Part shown: piece after piece, positions 8,226-17,723 of the stretch
Position numbering within the stretch: position 1 is the stretch's first letter
Layout of the letters: every line of letters begins with the position of its first letter
DNA from: RGIG3040 sp964410675
GTDB lineage: Bacteria; Bacillota; Clostridia; Lachnospirales; Lachnospiraceae
Assembly: GCA_964410675.1 (NCBI GenBank)
Contig: CAYPIB010000002.1
Span: 1-64,000 of the forward strand
DNA: 64,000 nucleotides
Reading direction: 5' to 3'
Program-made: the position numbers and the translations under genes
Notes under the pieces: model-generated
Databases searched by the model: none
What the model was told of the DNA's origin: nothing
What the model saw: the letters and a program-made list of their open reading frames with translations, nothing else

Positions 8226-9743
8226 TTATCTCAAAATATTTGACAGCTCTTTTATGATATCCGATGGTGTCATATACGCACTGCCTAATCTTTTCTTTGC
8301 CAAATCCCCACAAAGTCCATGAATATATACCCCCATTGCTGCCGCCTCAAATGCCTCTAATTCTCTTCCAAGCATCGCCGCAATCATTCCTGTCAAAATA
8401 TCTCCGCTTCCGGCACATGCCATTCCCTCGTTTCCGGTTCGGTTAAAATATATTCTCTCGCTGTTTCCATCAAAAACAATCGTTCTGGCATCCTTGCATA
8501 CAAGAATGACTCCCAAACGTTTGGCAAATTCCGGTGCCCATTTAAGCAAATGCTGTTTCACTTCTTTAATATCTGCTTGCAGCAATCCCGCCAGCTCTCC
8601 CATATGCGGAGTAAAAATAATCTTATGCTTTCTGCTTGCTTTTGTCTGTTCTAAATACTCAATGAGTAAAGGGGACTCCGACAGAATTCTAAGTGCATCC
8701 GCATCTAAAATAATCGGCTTTTGATCTTTACGGATTATATCATCTACTATTTCCTTTGTATCTTTCAAAAAGCCAATGCCCGGTCCAATAATTACTACAT
8801 CGGCAAAATCATAAACTGCCTTTGCCAAAGCAAACTTTTCTTTGTCCCGACTGTTATCTGCGTACACCGAAAGTACTGCCTCCGGTACGCTGAGCGATAA
8901 AATTTCTCTGTTTGCTTCATGTGTATATACCTTAACATATCCGCAGCCGCTGCGAAATGCCGCCTTTGCTGAAAGCAGGCAAGCGCCGCTTACACTTTTA
9001 TTTCCGGCGAATAGTCCAAGCTTTCCAAAGCTCCCCTTATTCCCATCCGGTCTGCGCTTTTTAACAGCCCTTAAATCCTTTCTTTCATATGTCACAGCCT
9101 TTGGAAATTCACCTAAAAAACTTTCCTTTGTGATACCAATCTGTCTGCAAACTACTTTACCGGCATAGAATGCTCCCGGATATAACAGCAGTCCTTGTTT
9201 TAAAAAACCAAAGGTAACTGTTATATCCGAAAGAAAAGCATTGCCCATCATACAACCGCTGTCTGCATCAATACCGCTTGGGATATCGACTGCTATTTTA
9301 TAGGCACTAAATTTATTTAGTGTATCTATCATATCAATATAATGTTTTGTCATCACTCTCGACAATCCAATACCAAAAATTGCATCAATGATTACATCGT
9401 ATGTTTGATTTGGTAAGCTTGTCATAATCTCTCCGCCATAAGCTCTCACAATTTCCATCTGCTTTTTACATGAAGCGGCAGCCTTTTGCTCATCACCAAT
9501 AAAATAAAAAGAAACAAAGAATCCCATCAAATGCAAAATGCGGCCAATAGCAAAGCCATCACCGCCATTATTGCCGCCTCCGCAGACTACAAGAACTAAA
9601 GCATTATCAGAAAAACGCTTTTTTACCTCATCACATACAGCAAGAGCTGCTCTTTCCATTAATACAAGCTCCGGTACGCCAAAATATGCCGTTGTATTAT
9701 AATCACATCTTTTCATATTTTCTTTATCAACAACATATTTCAT
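8226..9743 (-). CDS. nnr: Bifunctional NAD(P)H-hydrate epimerase/dehydratase
   Basis: This enzyme repairs hydrated, inactive NADH and NADPH. The first about 210 residues are the YjeF_N epimerase domain, with the CGGGNNGGDGFAIGR loop near residues 54-68 and VDIPSGIDAD. The remaining about 285 residues are the ribokinase-like ADP-dependent dehydratase, ending with NEGMACAGSGDILTGMIAAML. The 505-residue fusion is the usual bacterial form. AGGAGAGA precedes the ATG. It lies 11 bp after the coiled-coil gene and 21 bp before alr. Being downstream of the NADH sensor Rex makes sense of the context, but co-regulation is inferred. Confidence 0.95.
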   Translation of the reverse strand: MKYVVDKENMKRCDYNTTAYFGVPELVLMERAALAVCDEVKKRFSDNALVLVVCGGGNNGGDGFAIGRILHLMGFFVSFYFIGDEQKAAASCKKQMEIVRAYGGEIMTSLPNQTYDVIIDAIFGIGLSRVMTKHYIDMIDTLNKFSAYKIAVDIPSGIDADSGCMMGNAFLSDITVTFGFLKQGLLLYPGAFYAGKVVCRQIGITKESFLGEFPKAVTYERKDLRAVKKRRPDGNKGSFGKLGLFAGNKSVSGACLLSAKAAFRSGCGYVKVYTHEANREILSLSVPEAVLSVYADNSRDKEKFALAKAVYDFADVVIIGPGIGFLKDTKEIVDDIIRKDQKPIILDADALRILSESPLLIEYLEQTKASRKHKIIFTPHMGELAGLLQADIKEVKQHLLKWAPEFAKRLGVILVCKDARTIVFDGNSERIYFNRTGNEGMACAGSGDILTGMIAAMLGRELEAFEAAAMGVYIHGLCGDLAKKRLGSAYMTPSDIIKELSNILR

Positions 9744-9754
9744 AAGAGTCTCTC

Positions 9755-10414
9755 CTAATCTATTAACTCCGCATTCTCTTTCAGCTCTTCCAGTCTATTT
9801 TGAATCTGCTTTTCAATATCATATTTCACATCAAAAATATCAATTACTTCCGGTCCAAAAATATTGTGCATAAATGTATATAGGACTTGATTTTCTGATT
9901 CCTTTTCCTGCTTACGGATTACCTTTTTCTTCAGCTCAACACGAATCGTACTAATCCATTCTCCGATTTCCTCTATTTCTACACTGTTTTTTTCAAATGC
10001 ATGATAGCAAATCTCCATCGTTGCCAGCATTAACTCATAATTAACTTCATTTATTTTCTTCGGTAAATCAAGTAAGGCTTCCCGGTAATTGTCTAACTTT
10101 TCATTGCATTCATCTAACAGTCTGCTGTGCTCCGAAATGTTTTTTTCTGTCCTTTTATTTGGTCTCGTATCATTTTCATCAACGAGAACGACAATATCGT
10201 TCATCAGCTTCGTTTTCAGCTTCCTAATTTCTTTTCCTTCTGTATTGCATTTGCCTTGTTCTTTTAAAAGCTCAGTCAGTTCATCTCTTAATTTTGCAAT
10301 CTTTCCGCTCTCATCCAGATTTATAAAAATCTGATGCCATTTATGATCCAATATTAAGATAGGAATATTCTTTCCCTCTAAAGCTTTTTTAAACTCTTCT
10401 TCATTACTTCCCAT
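9755..10414 (-). CDS. Unknown coiled-coil protein in the rex cluster
   Basis: Not recognised. The 219-residue product is highly charged, has no signal peptide or membrane segment, and is predicted by eye to be mostly helical with heptad-like stretches around residues 35-75 and 95-125. A short hydrophobic strand (IPILILDHKWHQIFI) lies near the start. The start has AAGGTGAT six bases upstream. It sits 12 bp after rex and 11 bp before nnr, so it almost certainly shares their transcript. The position hints at a link to redox or cell-wall functions, but no catalytic motif supports a guess. Confidence 0.8.
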   Translation of the reverse strand: MGSNEEEFKKALEGKNIPILILDHKWHQIFINLDESGKIAKLRDELTELLKEQGKCNTEGKEIRKLKTKLMNDIVVLVDENDTRPNKRTEKNISEHSRLLDECNEKLDNYREALLDLPKKINEVNYELMLATMEICYHAFEKNSVEIEEIGEWISTIRVELKKKVIRKQEKESENQVLYTFMHNIFGPEVIDIFDVKYDIEKQIQNRLEELKENAELID

Positions 10415-10426
10415 ACAGCATCACCT

Positions 10427-11077
10427 TTATTTTTTCTTCGTATCCTTATTGTAACGATTAATGTTATAAGAAAGTTTCATCAGACTATCCGACAAATGTA
10501 CATTTTCAACTTGCACTCCGGCGGGAACATCCAAATCAACATGTGCAAAATTCCAAATTGCTTTAATACCGCAATTTACTAAACTTTTTGCTACCTCTAC
10601 TGCTGAATTTTTGGGAATCGTTAAAACTCCGATATCAATATCATTTTCTATTATAAAGCTTTCCAGTTCCGCCATCGGAAATACTTTAATGCCCCTCACC
10701 TCTTTACCGCAAAGCTTCGGATTGGCATCAAAAATTCCGCGGATTAAAAATCCTCTCTTCTCAAAATTCACATAATTAGCAAGAGCCTGGCCCAGATTAC
10801 CGGCACCTATTAATACTAAGTTGTGCTTTTTATACAGTCCTAGTATTTTACCAATTTCTTCATATAAAAATTCTACATTGTATCCATATCCCTGTTGGCC
10901 AAAGCCGCCAAAGTTATTAAAATCCTGGCGTATTTGTGATGCTGTCACCTGCATTCGTGTGCTTAATTCCTGTGACGATATTCTCTCGACACCCTCATCC
11001 TTCAACTCTCCTAAAAATCGGAAATATCTTGGAAGTCTGCCGATAACTGCCTGTGAAATTTCTTTTTCTTCCATCAT
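10427..11077 (-). CDS. rex: Redox-sensing transcriptional repressor Rex
   Basis: Rex senses the NADH/NAD+ ratio and represses fermentation and other redox genes when NADH is low. The 216 residues comprise an N-terminal winged helix (about 1-80, with VERISSQELSTRMQVTASQIRQDF) and a Rossmann fold starting LVLIGAGNLGQALANY, including the dinucleotide-binding GAGNLG. AGGAGG lies 5 or 8 bases before two adjacent ATG codons; the first was used. Its promoter carries a Rex-like operator, so autoregulation is plausible. The divergent neighbour is an ABC-F gene; in Bacillus subtilis rex (ydiH) is also close to the ABC-F gene ydiF. Confidence 0.96.
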   Translation of the reverse strand: MMEEKEISQAVIGRLPRYFRFLGELKDEGVERISSQELSTRMQVTASQIRQDFNNFGGFGQQGYGYNVEFLYEEIGKILGLYKKHNLVLIGAGNLGQALANYVNFEKRGFLIRGIFDANPKLCGKEVRGIKVFPMAELESFIIENDIDIGVLTIPKNSAVEVAKSLVNCGIKAIWNFAHVDLDVPAGVQVENVHLSDSLMKLSYNINRYNKDTKKK

Positions 11078-11120
11078 TCCATCCTCCTGCCTGTTATCCT
11101 AGAAAGGAAACATCACTTCT

Positions 11121-11149
11121 ATTTTAATACCCTGTTAAAAATATGTCAA
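11121..11149 (-). promoter_or_regulatory. rex promoter with candidate Rex operator
   Basis: On the minus strand TTGACA (11144-11149), a 17-bp spacer and TAAAAT (11121-11126) form a good SigA promoter. The 18-bp stretch 11132-11149 reads CTGTTAAAAATATGTCAA on the plus strand. It matches 10 of 14 defined bases of the Rex consensus TTGTTAA-N4-TTAACAA and covers the -35 box. Confidence 0.6.
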
Positions 11150-11166
11150 AGGCTTATCTGTTTTTT

Positions 11167-11195
11167 TTGCATTTTCTTTTAAAATCTTGTATAAT
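11167..11195 (+). promoter_or_regulatory. Promoter of the ABC-F gene
   Basis: TTGCAT (11167-11172), a 17-bp spacer and TATAAT (11190-11195) lie 33 bp upstream of the ATG. This is a near-consensus SigA promoter, divergent from rex. Confidence 0.75.
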
Positions 11196-11227
11196 GCCTA
11201 TGAAATGTGAATAAAAAGGAGTAAATC

Positions 11228-13183
11228 ATGATTTTATCGTGTCAAAATATAAAAATATCATTTTCTGAAAAAGAAATTATAAGAAATGCGTCCTTCCATA
11301 TTGAGGATCAGGAAAAAGCCGCCATCATTGGTATGAATGGCGCCGGCAAAACAACGCTGTTAAAAATAATTATGGGGTTGTTAGAGGCAGATGAAGGACT
11401 TGTAACAATTTCTAAAGATAAAACAATTGGCTATCTGGCCCAGCACCAGCAATTAGATACTACCGGTACCATTTATGAAGAGCTGTTGGCGATGAAGCAG
11501 CATATCATTGATATGGAGGCAAACATACGCCAAATAGAGCTGGCGATGAAGCATACGACCGGGGATGAACTGAATCGTTTAATGGAACAATACTCTTCGC
11601 TGACACATCAATTTGAATTAGCGGATGGTTATGCTTATAAAAGTCAAGTAATTGGAGTTTTAAAGGGACTGGGTTTTTTAGAGGAAGATTTTAAAAGACA
11701 AGTGGACACTCTCTCGGGCGGTCAAAAGACCCGGGTAGCTCTTGGCAAGCTATTACTAAAAAATCCTGACTTAATTATTTTAGATGAACCGACCAATCAT
11801 CTTGATATGGCATCGATTGCATGGCTGGAAACATATCTTTCCAACTATAAAGGTGCGATCATACTTGTTTCTCACGACCGCTATTTTCTCGACCGCATTG
11901 CCGGCAAAATCATTGAAATTGAAGCCGGAACTGTAACTACTTTTGTTGGAAACTATACGGATTACGCAAAGAAAAAAGAGGTTCTGCGTATTTCCCAAAT
12001 GAACGCTTTCTTAAATCAGCAGCGTGAAATTAAACATCAGGAAGAAGTCATCGAAAAATTAAAATCATTCAATCGTGAAAAGTCTGTCCGACGCGCAGAA
12101 AGCCGCGAAAAGATGTTAAACAAAATTGAAGTTTTAGATAAACCGGTTACACTTCATGATGATATGCATATTAAATTACGCCCGCGTATTTTAAGTGGAA
12201 AGGACGTACTGACAGTAACAGAACTTTCAAAAGCATATGATTCTCTGACGCTTTTTACAAATACAAGCTTTGATATTTCCCGCGGTGAGCACATTGCGAT
12301 TATCGGCAAAAATGGCACCGGAAAAACAACTCTTTTAAAAATTTTAAACCAATTTGAAACGGCTGATTCGGGAAGTTTTACTTTAGGAAGCAATGTAGTA
12401 ATCGGTTATTACGACCAAGAGCATAATGTCTTACATAATGAAAAAACTTTATTTGATGAGATTTCTGACAGCTTCCCTTTACTTACTAATACCGAAATAC
12501 GAAATACTCTTGCTGCTTTTCTTTTTTCAGGGGATGATGTTTTTAAACGAATTAACGACTTAAGCGGCGGCGAAAAAGGACGTGTCAGCCTTGCAAAGCT
12601 AATGTTATCTAATGCTAACTTTTTAATTCTGGACGAACCGACTAATCACTTGGACATTACTTCAAAAGAAATTTTAGAAGATACTTTAAACCGCTATGAG
12701 GGCACTCTTTTATATGTCTCACATGATCGATATTTTATAAATCGTACTGCTACGCGTATTTTAGATTTAGAAAATGGGCAGTTTAACAATTACATCGGTA
12801 ACTATGACTATTATTTAGAAAAGCACGAGATGCCAGACAATACTATCATACAATCCGGTTCTTCCTTTATGGGATTAAATCCGGTCATTGAAAAAAGCAC
12901 TGCTTCTACAATCCCGGCAGTGTCTGAATCTAACACGAAGATGGACTGGAAGGAGCAAAAACGTCTTCAATCCGAAAAACGTAAATTGGATAATCAAATT
13001 CAAAAAATTGAAGCTGATATTGAGTTAATAGAAAATAAACTAGAAGCACTAAATGCCGAACTAAGTAACCCTGAAAATTCAACAAATGTTGCAAAGCTTC
13101 AAGAAATCACAAAGGAACAAGAAAGGCTGAATTATGACTTAGAAAGCTTGATGGATGAATGGGAGACACTGTCACTTGGCTGA
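11228..13183 (+). CDS. ABC-F family ATPase, YdiF/Uup-like
   Basis: A soluble tandem-ABC protein of 651 residues with no membrane domain, of the class that acts on ribosomes in the cytosol. The first cassette has Walker A GMNGAGKTT (about residue 37) and signature LSGGQKTRVAL. The second has GKNGTGKTT and LSGGEKGRVSL. Both have LDEPTNHLD as Walker B. An arm/linker (about 260-300) lies between the cassettes. The last 85 residues form a coiled coil (KRLQSEKRKLDNQIQKIE), typical of YdiF and Uup members and unlike EttA. The ATG follows AAGGAG. Antibiotic-resistance ABC-F proteins share this layout, so a resistance role cannot be ruled out; a housekeeping translation role is more likely. Confidence 0.93.
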   Translation: MILSCQNIKISFSEKEIIRNASFHIEDQEKAAIIGMNGAGKTTLLKIIMGLLEADEGLVTISKDKTIGYLAQHQQLDTTGTIYEELLAMKQHIIDMEANIRQIELAMKHTTGDELNRLMEQYSSLTHQFELADGYAYKSQVIGVLKGLGFLEEDFKRQVDTLSGGQKTRVALGKLLLKNPDLIILDEPTNHLDMASIAWLETYLSNYKGAIILVSHDRYFLDRIAGKIIEIEAGTVTTFVGNYTDYAKKKEVLRISQMNAFLNQQREIKHQEEVIEKLKSFNREKSVRRAESREKMLNKIEVLDKPVTLHDDMHIKLRPRILSGKDVLTVTELSKAYDSLTLFTNTSFDISRGEHIAIIGKNGTGKTTLLKILNQFETADSGSFTLGSNVVIGYYDQEHNVLHNEKTLFDEISDSFPLLTNTEIRNTLAAFLFSGDDVFKRINDLSGGEKGRVSLAKLMLSNANFLILDEPTNHLDITSKEILEDTLNRYEGTLLYVSHDRYFINRTATRILDLENGQFNNYIGNYDYYLEKHEMPDNTIIQSGSSFMGLNPVIEKSTASTIPAVSESNTKMDWKEQKRLQSEKRKLDNQIQKIEADIELIENKLEALNAELSNPENSTNVAKLQEITKEQERLNYDLESLMDEWETLSLG

Positions 13184-14182
13184 TAGACAAGCACTTTTTG
13201 CCTCTTCAAAGCTTTTAACGCTTTCTTCCCACTGTTCTTTATAAGGAAACGCTTCCTCATTGCCTAAATATGAATTACCGTATTTGCTGACAAGATAATT
13301 TCCAATGCTCTGTGTAATGACTTCTGCCTGCAGTACATTGACATGCGCTTCGCCATCTAAAATAATATTTAAATTTAAAAACGGAACATTCTGTTCTTTC
13401 GCAAAAGCATCAACGGAGTTATAGAGCTTCTGCCTTTCCGGATTGCCATTTGGAGTCTTTAACAAAATCAAATCAACTCCCTCTTCCCTAGTAAGAGAAA
13501 TGATTTTTAAAAGCCACTCCTTTGCGCGGTCCGGAATTTCTGTTTTTTCTGTTACACTTTTCACTTCCTCTTTTGCAGAAGCTTCATATTCACGTGCAAA
13601 GATAAAAGGAGAATAACCTTTATTAATATTTTGCATCTCCTCAAACGTATAATTCCATTTTCCATCATAAAACCCGCTCCAAGTAGAATGATATTTATAA
13701 ATATCAAACACAAAAAATTTTTGCAATTCTTCCGGAACGCTTTCTTTGATTGCTTTTATTTTATTTCCGGAAAAAGGCATATCATCTAAGTTAATGTGAT
13801 TCACTCCTTCTTCCTCAAAATCATCGCCATATACAGTAAAAACTTCTAATATGATTGCTTTTGGTTTTTGATATTTCAGTGCCTCTTTTATGTAATAATA
13901 ACTGATTGATAAGGGCTGCTCATTGGCGGCAAAATCATAGCTTGTCATCCCATAATCCCGGTAAAGCACCGCTGGAGCTACATGTGCGTATAACTGGCTG
14001 GAACCAATAAAAACAAAATCCAGACTGTTTGCTGCTTCCTTGTAAAACCCCTTAACTTTATTAGTGGCATCATATTCACCCTCGCACCGTTTATCACGTA
14101 TAACCGCACTCGTAAAAGTAAATAATATGCAAAAAACTAAACAAAACGCAATTACTTTTACTATAATTGTTTTCTTTATCAT
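13172..14182 (-). CDS. SGNH-like exported partner of the MBOAT acyltransferase
   Basis: This 336-residue protein starts with a hydrophobic signal/anchor (about residues 5-27, IIVKVIAFCLVFCILFTFTS). The rest looks extracytoplasmic. FVFIGSSQLYAH places a Ser in the GDS-like position of SGNH hydrolases, and DGEAHVN near the end may be a degenerate Asp/His motif. Proteins of this DltD/AlgX-like kind accept acyl groups from an MBOAT enzyme and pass them to a surface polymer. It lies 25 bp after the MBOAT gene. Its last 12 bp overlap the end of the convergent ABC-F gene. The acceptor polymer is unknown, and the SGNH assignment is based on weak motifs plus context. Confidence 0.72.
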   Translation of the reverse strand: MIKKTIIVKVIAFCLVFCILFTFTSAVIRDKRCEGEYDATNKVKGFYKEAANSLDFVFIGSSQLYAHVAPAVLYRDYGMTSYDFAANEQPLSISYYYIKEALKYQKPKAIILEVFTVYGDDFEEEGVNHINLDDMPFSGNKIKAIKESVPEELQKFFVFDIYKYHSTWSGFYDGKWNYTFEEMQNINKGYSPFIFAREYEASAKEEVKSVTEKTEIPDRAKEWLLKIISLTREEGVDLILLKTPNGNPERQKLYNSVDAFAKEQNVPFLNLNIILDGEAHVNVLQAEVITQSIGNYLVSKYGNSYLGNEEAFPYKEQWEESVKSFEEAKSACLSAK

Positions 14183-14207
14183 TTTGTTCTCCGCTTACTT
14201 CTTAGCA

Positions 14208-15719
14208 CTAAAAATTTCCGTAAATAAATTCACCTGCATCATAACCCGGTCCATAAATTCCAAAAATTAAAATTCCAAAAATGCCTGAGAATATAATAAA
14301 CCATCGGAATATAAGTGTTTGCTTTGCAAGTGTTTCTCTGATATGCATTTTCTTTTGCAGCATACTGACTACCCACATTACAAAAATACCAAAAAACAGT
14401 ACTCTGCTCTCCTTCGGATTTAGACCAAGCAGATATAGCTCATCATTAAATAAAACCCACGGATTAAATGTAGTTATCATATTTTTAATCATATGTAGTG
14501 CAACACTCACACTTTCGGCTCTGAAAAATATCCATGCCGTCATAACTAGTATAAAGGTAACAATCTGCTTATAGAGCTTATGAGAAAAGGAATCCCGGTT
14601 TACTTTAAATAGTTTTACCGCAAAATCTCTTACCGGTTTTAAAATATCACCGATAATCTGATAAAATCCATGCAGTAATCCCCAAATAATGTAATGTGAG
14701 CCAATACCATGCCAAATACCGCTTACTAGAAATGTCAGCATAATATTTATGTATTTTCGAATTTTTCCTTTTCGGTTGCCGCCGAGTGGAATGTATATGT
14801 AATCACGAAGCCAAGAGCTTAAAGAAATATGCCATCTTCGCCAAAAGTCTTGAATCGAAGTACTAAAATACGGATGATTAAAGTTATCTGCAATTTTGAT
14901 GCCAAACAATTCTGCTGCTCCGATTGCGATGCAGACACATCCGGCAAAGTCAGCATAAAGCTGAATACTGTATAGCACCGCTGCAAATAATACATAAATT
15001 CCATGATAATTCTGCCACTCACCAAATACTCTGTTTACGACAATTGCAGCGGCATCTGCCACAACCATTTTTTGAAAGCAGCCCCAAATAATAAGCTGCA
15101 GTCCAAACGTAACTTTTTCATAGTTAAATTTATGACCGGTATAAAGTTGGCGGCCAAGCTGCTCATACCTTGGAATCGGTCCCTGTAAAATTTGCGGGAA
15201 AAAGCTGACAAATAAAGCATATTTTAAAATATTCTTTTGTGGCGGAACTTTCCCTTTATACACATCGGTACAATAGGCAATAATTTGCAGCGTGTAAAAG
15301 GAAATACCCATAGGTATAAGAAAGGCAAATCGATCTAGTGAAATTTTATTAGCAAGCAGTGTCCCGGATGATGAAATTTTCAAAAACAGAAGGAGTAATA
15401 CATTTAAGGAAATAACAACGACCAGTCCCCACTTTTTAAGCTGCATTGATAAATTTTCCTTGTCACTGATGTATCCGTAAAGCCAAGAGGTTATAATACT
15501 GAATACGATAAAAATAGTAAGCTTCCCTGCATTTGTAACATAAAAAAACATACTCAAAAAGAGCAGCCATAACCACTGCCCCTTTTTGGGTATGCAATAA
15601 TACACAATTGCACCAAGCAATAAAAATGTAAAAAATCCCAGAGATGTGAATTCCAAACCTGAAAACATCTCTTTTACTAACAAAATGAAAACCCGTCCCA
15701 CACCTGCTATAAAATCCAT
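14208..15719 (-). CDS. MBOAT-family membrane O-acyltransferase
   Basis: A 503-residue polytopic protein of the DltB/AlgI type, which moves acyl groups (often acetyl or D-alanyl) across the membrane to a surface polymer. Diagnostic segments are DFWRRWHISLSSWLRDYIYIPLGG and the invariant His in GIWHGIGSHYIIWGLLHG. About ten or more hydrophobic segments are present. The ATG has AAGGAA upstream inside the end of icd; the gap to the icd stop is only 11 bp, so it reads as part of the citrate synthase-GntR-icd transcript. The SGNH-like gene follows. No dltA or dltC is nearby, which argues against teichoic-acid D-alanylation and for acetylation of a polysaccharide; that is inference. Confidence 0.92.
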   Translation of the reverse strand: MDFIAGVGRVFILLVKEMFSGLEFTSLGFFTFLLLGAIVYYCIPKKGQWLWLLFLSMFFYVTNAGKLTIFIVFSIITSWLYGYISDKENLSMQLKKWGLVVVISLNVLLLLFLKISSSGTLLANKISLDRFAFLIPMGISFYTLQIIAYCTDVYKGKVPPQKNILKYALFVSFFPQILQGPIPRYEQLGRQLYTGHKFNYEKVTFGLQLIIWGCFQKMVVADAAAIVVNRVFGEWQNYHGIYVLFAAVLYSIQLYADFAGCVCIAIGAAELFGIKIADNFNHPYFSTSIQDFWRRWHISLSSWLRDYIYIPLGGNRKGKIRKYINIMLTFLVSGIWHGIGSHYIIWGLLHGFYQIIGDILKPVRDFAVKLFKVNRDSFSHKLYKQIVTFILVMTAWIFFRAESVSVALHMIKNMITTFNPWVLFNDELYLLGLNPKESRVLFFGIFVMWVVSMLQKKMHIRETLAKQTLIFRWFIIFSGIFGILIFGIYGPGYDAGEFIYGNF

Positions 15720-15730
15720 ACGTAAATTCC

Positions 15731-16936
15731 TTACATTGCATCCATCGTTTTTCTAATTTCTTTAATGAAATTTTCACTATTTAATACTATAACATCTTTT
15801 AAGGAAGTAATCAACGCTAAGTCTTTTGTCATCTTTCCGTCTTCTATCGTCTGAATCGTTGCTTTTTCTAATTTATCAGCAAAATCCATTAGTTCCTTAT
15901 TGTTGTCTAAATCTCCACGCTTACGAAGCGCACCTGTCCATGCAAAAATGGTTGCAACAGAGTTTGTGGATGTTTCTTCACCCTTTAAATGTTTATAATA
16001 ATGTCTCTGTACAGTTCCGTGAGCCGCCTCATATTCATAGACACCGGAAGGGGAAACAAGTACAGATGTCATCATTGCAAGAGAGCCGAAGGCACTGGAA
16101 ACCATATCACTCATAACATCTCCGTCATAGTTTTTACATGCCCAAATAAATCCGCCCTTTGCCTTCATAACACGGGCAACCGCATCATCAATTAATGTAT
16201 AAAAATATTCAATGCCGGCAGCGTCAAATTTTTCTTTATATTCAGCCTCGAAAATTTCCTCAAAAACATCTTTAAAGGTATGATCATATTTCTTGGAAAT
16301 GGTGTCTTTTGTCGCAAACCATAAATCCTGCTTTGTATCTAGTGCATAATTAAAACAAGCTTTCGCAAAACTGGAAATAGATTCATTTGTGTTATGCATT
16401 CCTTGTAAAACACCTGGGCCTTTAAAATTATGTATTAGTTCAACGGTCTTTGTACCATCACTCGCTGTAAATACAAGCTCAGCCTTACCCGGTCCGTCTA
16501 CTTTTATTTCTGCATTTTTATATACATCACCATATGCATGTCTCGCTATTGTAATTGGCTTTTCCCAATTTTTTACACATGGTTCAATACCCTTCACAAC
16601 AATTGGAGTCCTAAAAACAGTTCCGTCTAAAAGCGCACGAATTGTACCGTTAGGGCTTTTCCACATTTCTTTTAAATTGTACTCCGGCATACGTGCTGCA
16701 TTTGGGGTAATCGTTGCACACTTAACAGCGACTCCGTACTTTTTTGTTGCCTCGGCCGAATCAACAGTTACCTTATCGTTTGTTTCGTTACGATATTCCA
16801 AGCCCAAATCATAGTACTCTGATTTTAAATCGATGTATGGAAAAAGGAGTTCTTCCTTTATCATCTTCCATAAAATCCGAGTCATTTCATCTCCATCCAT
16901 TTCAACTAAAGGTGTTGTCATTTGAATCTTTGCCAT
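15731..16936 (-). CDS. icd: NADP-dependent isocitrate dehydrogenase
   Basis: This 401-residue enzyme converts isocitrate to 2-oxoglutarate and CO2. It belongs to the eukaryote-like dimeric class: MAKIQMTTPLVEMDGDEMTRILW at the start, SPNGTIRALLDGTVFRTPIV with the substrate Ser/Arg residues, and AAHGTVQRHYYKHLKGEETSTNS near the C-terminus with cofactor-binding His/Arg residues typical of NADP use. GGAGG precedes the ATG. It lies 30 bp downstream of the GntR gene and in the same operon as a putative Re-citrate synthase, which suggests 2-oxoglutarate and glutamate synthesis. No aconitase gene is in this window. Confidence 0.96.
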   Translation of the reverse strand: MAKIQMTTPLVEMDGDEMTRILWKMIKEELLFPYIDLKSEYYDLGLEYRNETNDKVTVDSAEATKKYGVAVKCATITPNAARMPEYNLKEMWKSPNGTIRALLDGTVFRTPIVVKGIEPCVKNWEKPITIARHAYGDVYKNAEIKVDGPGKAELVFTASDGTKTVELIHNFKGPGVLQGMHNTNESISSFAKACFNYALDTKQDLWFATKDTISKKYDHTFKDVFEEIFEAEYKEKFDAAGIEYFYTLIDDAVARVMKAKGGFIWACKNYDGDVMSDMVSSAFGSLAMMTSVLVSPSGVYEYEAAHGTVQRHYYKHLKGEETSTNSVATIFAWTGALRKRGDLDNNKELMDFADKLEKATIQTIEDGKMTKDLALITSLKDVIVLNSENFIKEIRKTMDAM

Positions 16937-16966
16937 CTTATTTCCTCCAACTTTTTTAATAATTAT

Positions 16967-17650
16967 TTATTCTTTATCAAAGGCTTTTTCAAAGTCATTT
17001 TTTACCATATTTTCATAAGCCTTTGCCATATGTTCATTTGCCAGCTTTTCAGCTTTAGCGGCATTTCCTTCTTTCATTGCTTCCATAATTTCTTTGTGCT
17101 CGTGATTGGATTCGTGCCCTCTGTTGCCGCTTGCCAGAGTTCTCTTTCTAACCCGGTATACATATTGATGAAAATCCTTTAATGTATGCTCTAACATTTT
17201 ACTGCTGCAGGCTTCGTACATTAACTCATGAAAGCGATTATCCAGTGCCGCAATCTGCTCCATATGCCCACGCTGCTCATGAAATTCAGAAAGGTAAATA
17301 TTTTCCTCCATCTCACTGAGCTGTTCCTCTGTTATATGTTCGGTTGCCCACCTTGCACATAAACCTTCCAGCAAAGAACGCATCATATAAATATCTTGTA
17401 CATCCTTTAATGTAATACCCGTCACATAAGCACCCTTGTTTGGAATCATTTTAATCAGGCCCTCCAGCTCGAGCTGCCTGAAAGCCTCTCTTACCGGTGT
17501 TCTTGAAACTCCAAGCTCATCGCCAATGGCTGACTCTCTAAGTTCTTCATTTTGCTTATATTTACCATTTAAAATATCTTCTCTAAGTTTATGAAAGACT
17601 TTTCCCCTTAAAGAATACTGGTCGCTATTATTTGTACCATATTCGCTCAT
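16967..17650 (-). CDS. GntR/FadR-type (FCD) transcriptional regulator
   Basis: A 227-residue DNA-binding regulator. The N-terminal winged helix includes LREDILNGKY and LGVSRTPVREAFRQLELEGLI. The C-terminal all-helical FCD domain spans about residues 90-220, with RFHELMYEACSS and His residues that often bind a metal and a carboxylate ligand. GGAG lies seven bases before the ATG at 17650; another ATG sits directly before it. It lies between the putative Re-citrate synthase and icd, and a palindrome of GntR type covers the operon promoter. A citrate-pathway metabolite is the natural ligand guess, but that is inference. Confidence 0.93.
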   Translation of the reverse strand: MSEYGTNNSDQYSLRGKVFHKLREDILNGKYKQNEELRESAIGDELGVSRTPVREAFRQLELEGLIKMIPNKGAYVTGITLKDVQDIYMMRSLLEGLCARWATEHITEEQLSEMEENIYLSEFHEQRGHMEQIAALDNRFHELMYEACSSKMLEHTLKDFHQYVYRVRKRTLASGNRGHESNHEHKEIMEAMKEGNAAKAEKLANEHMAKAYENMVKNDFEKAFDKE

Positions 17651-17723
17651 CATTTTTCTCCAACGTCCAACACACAGTTTCATTATACCATTATCTGTCC
17701 GCAGTTCAACTTGTTTCTATTTT

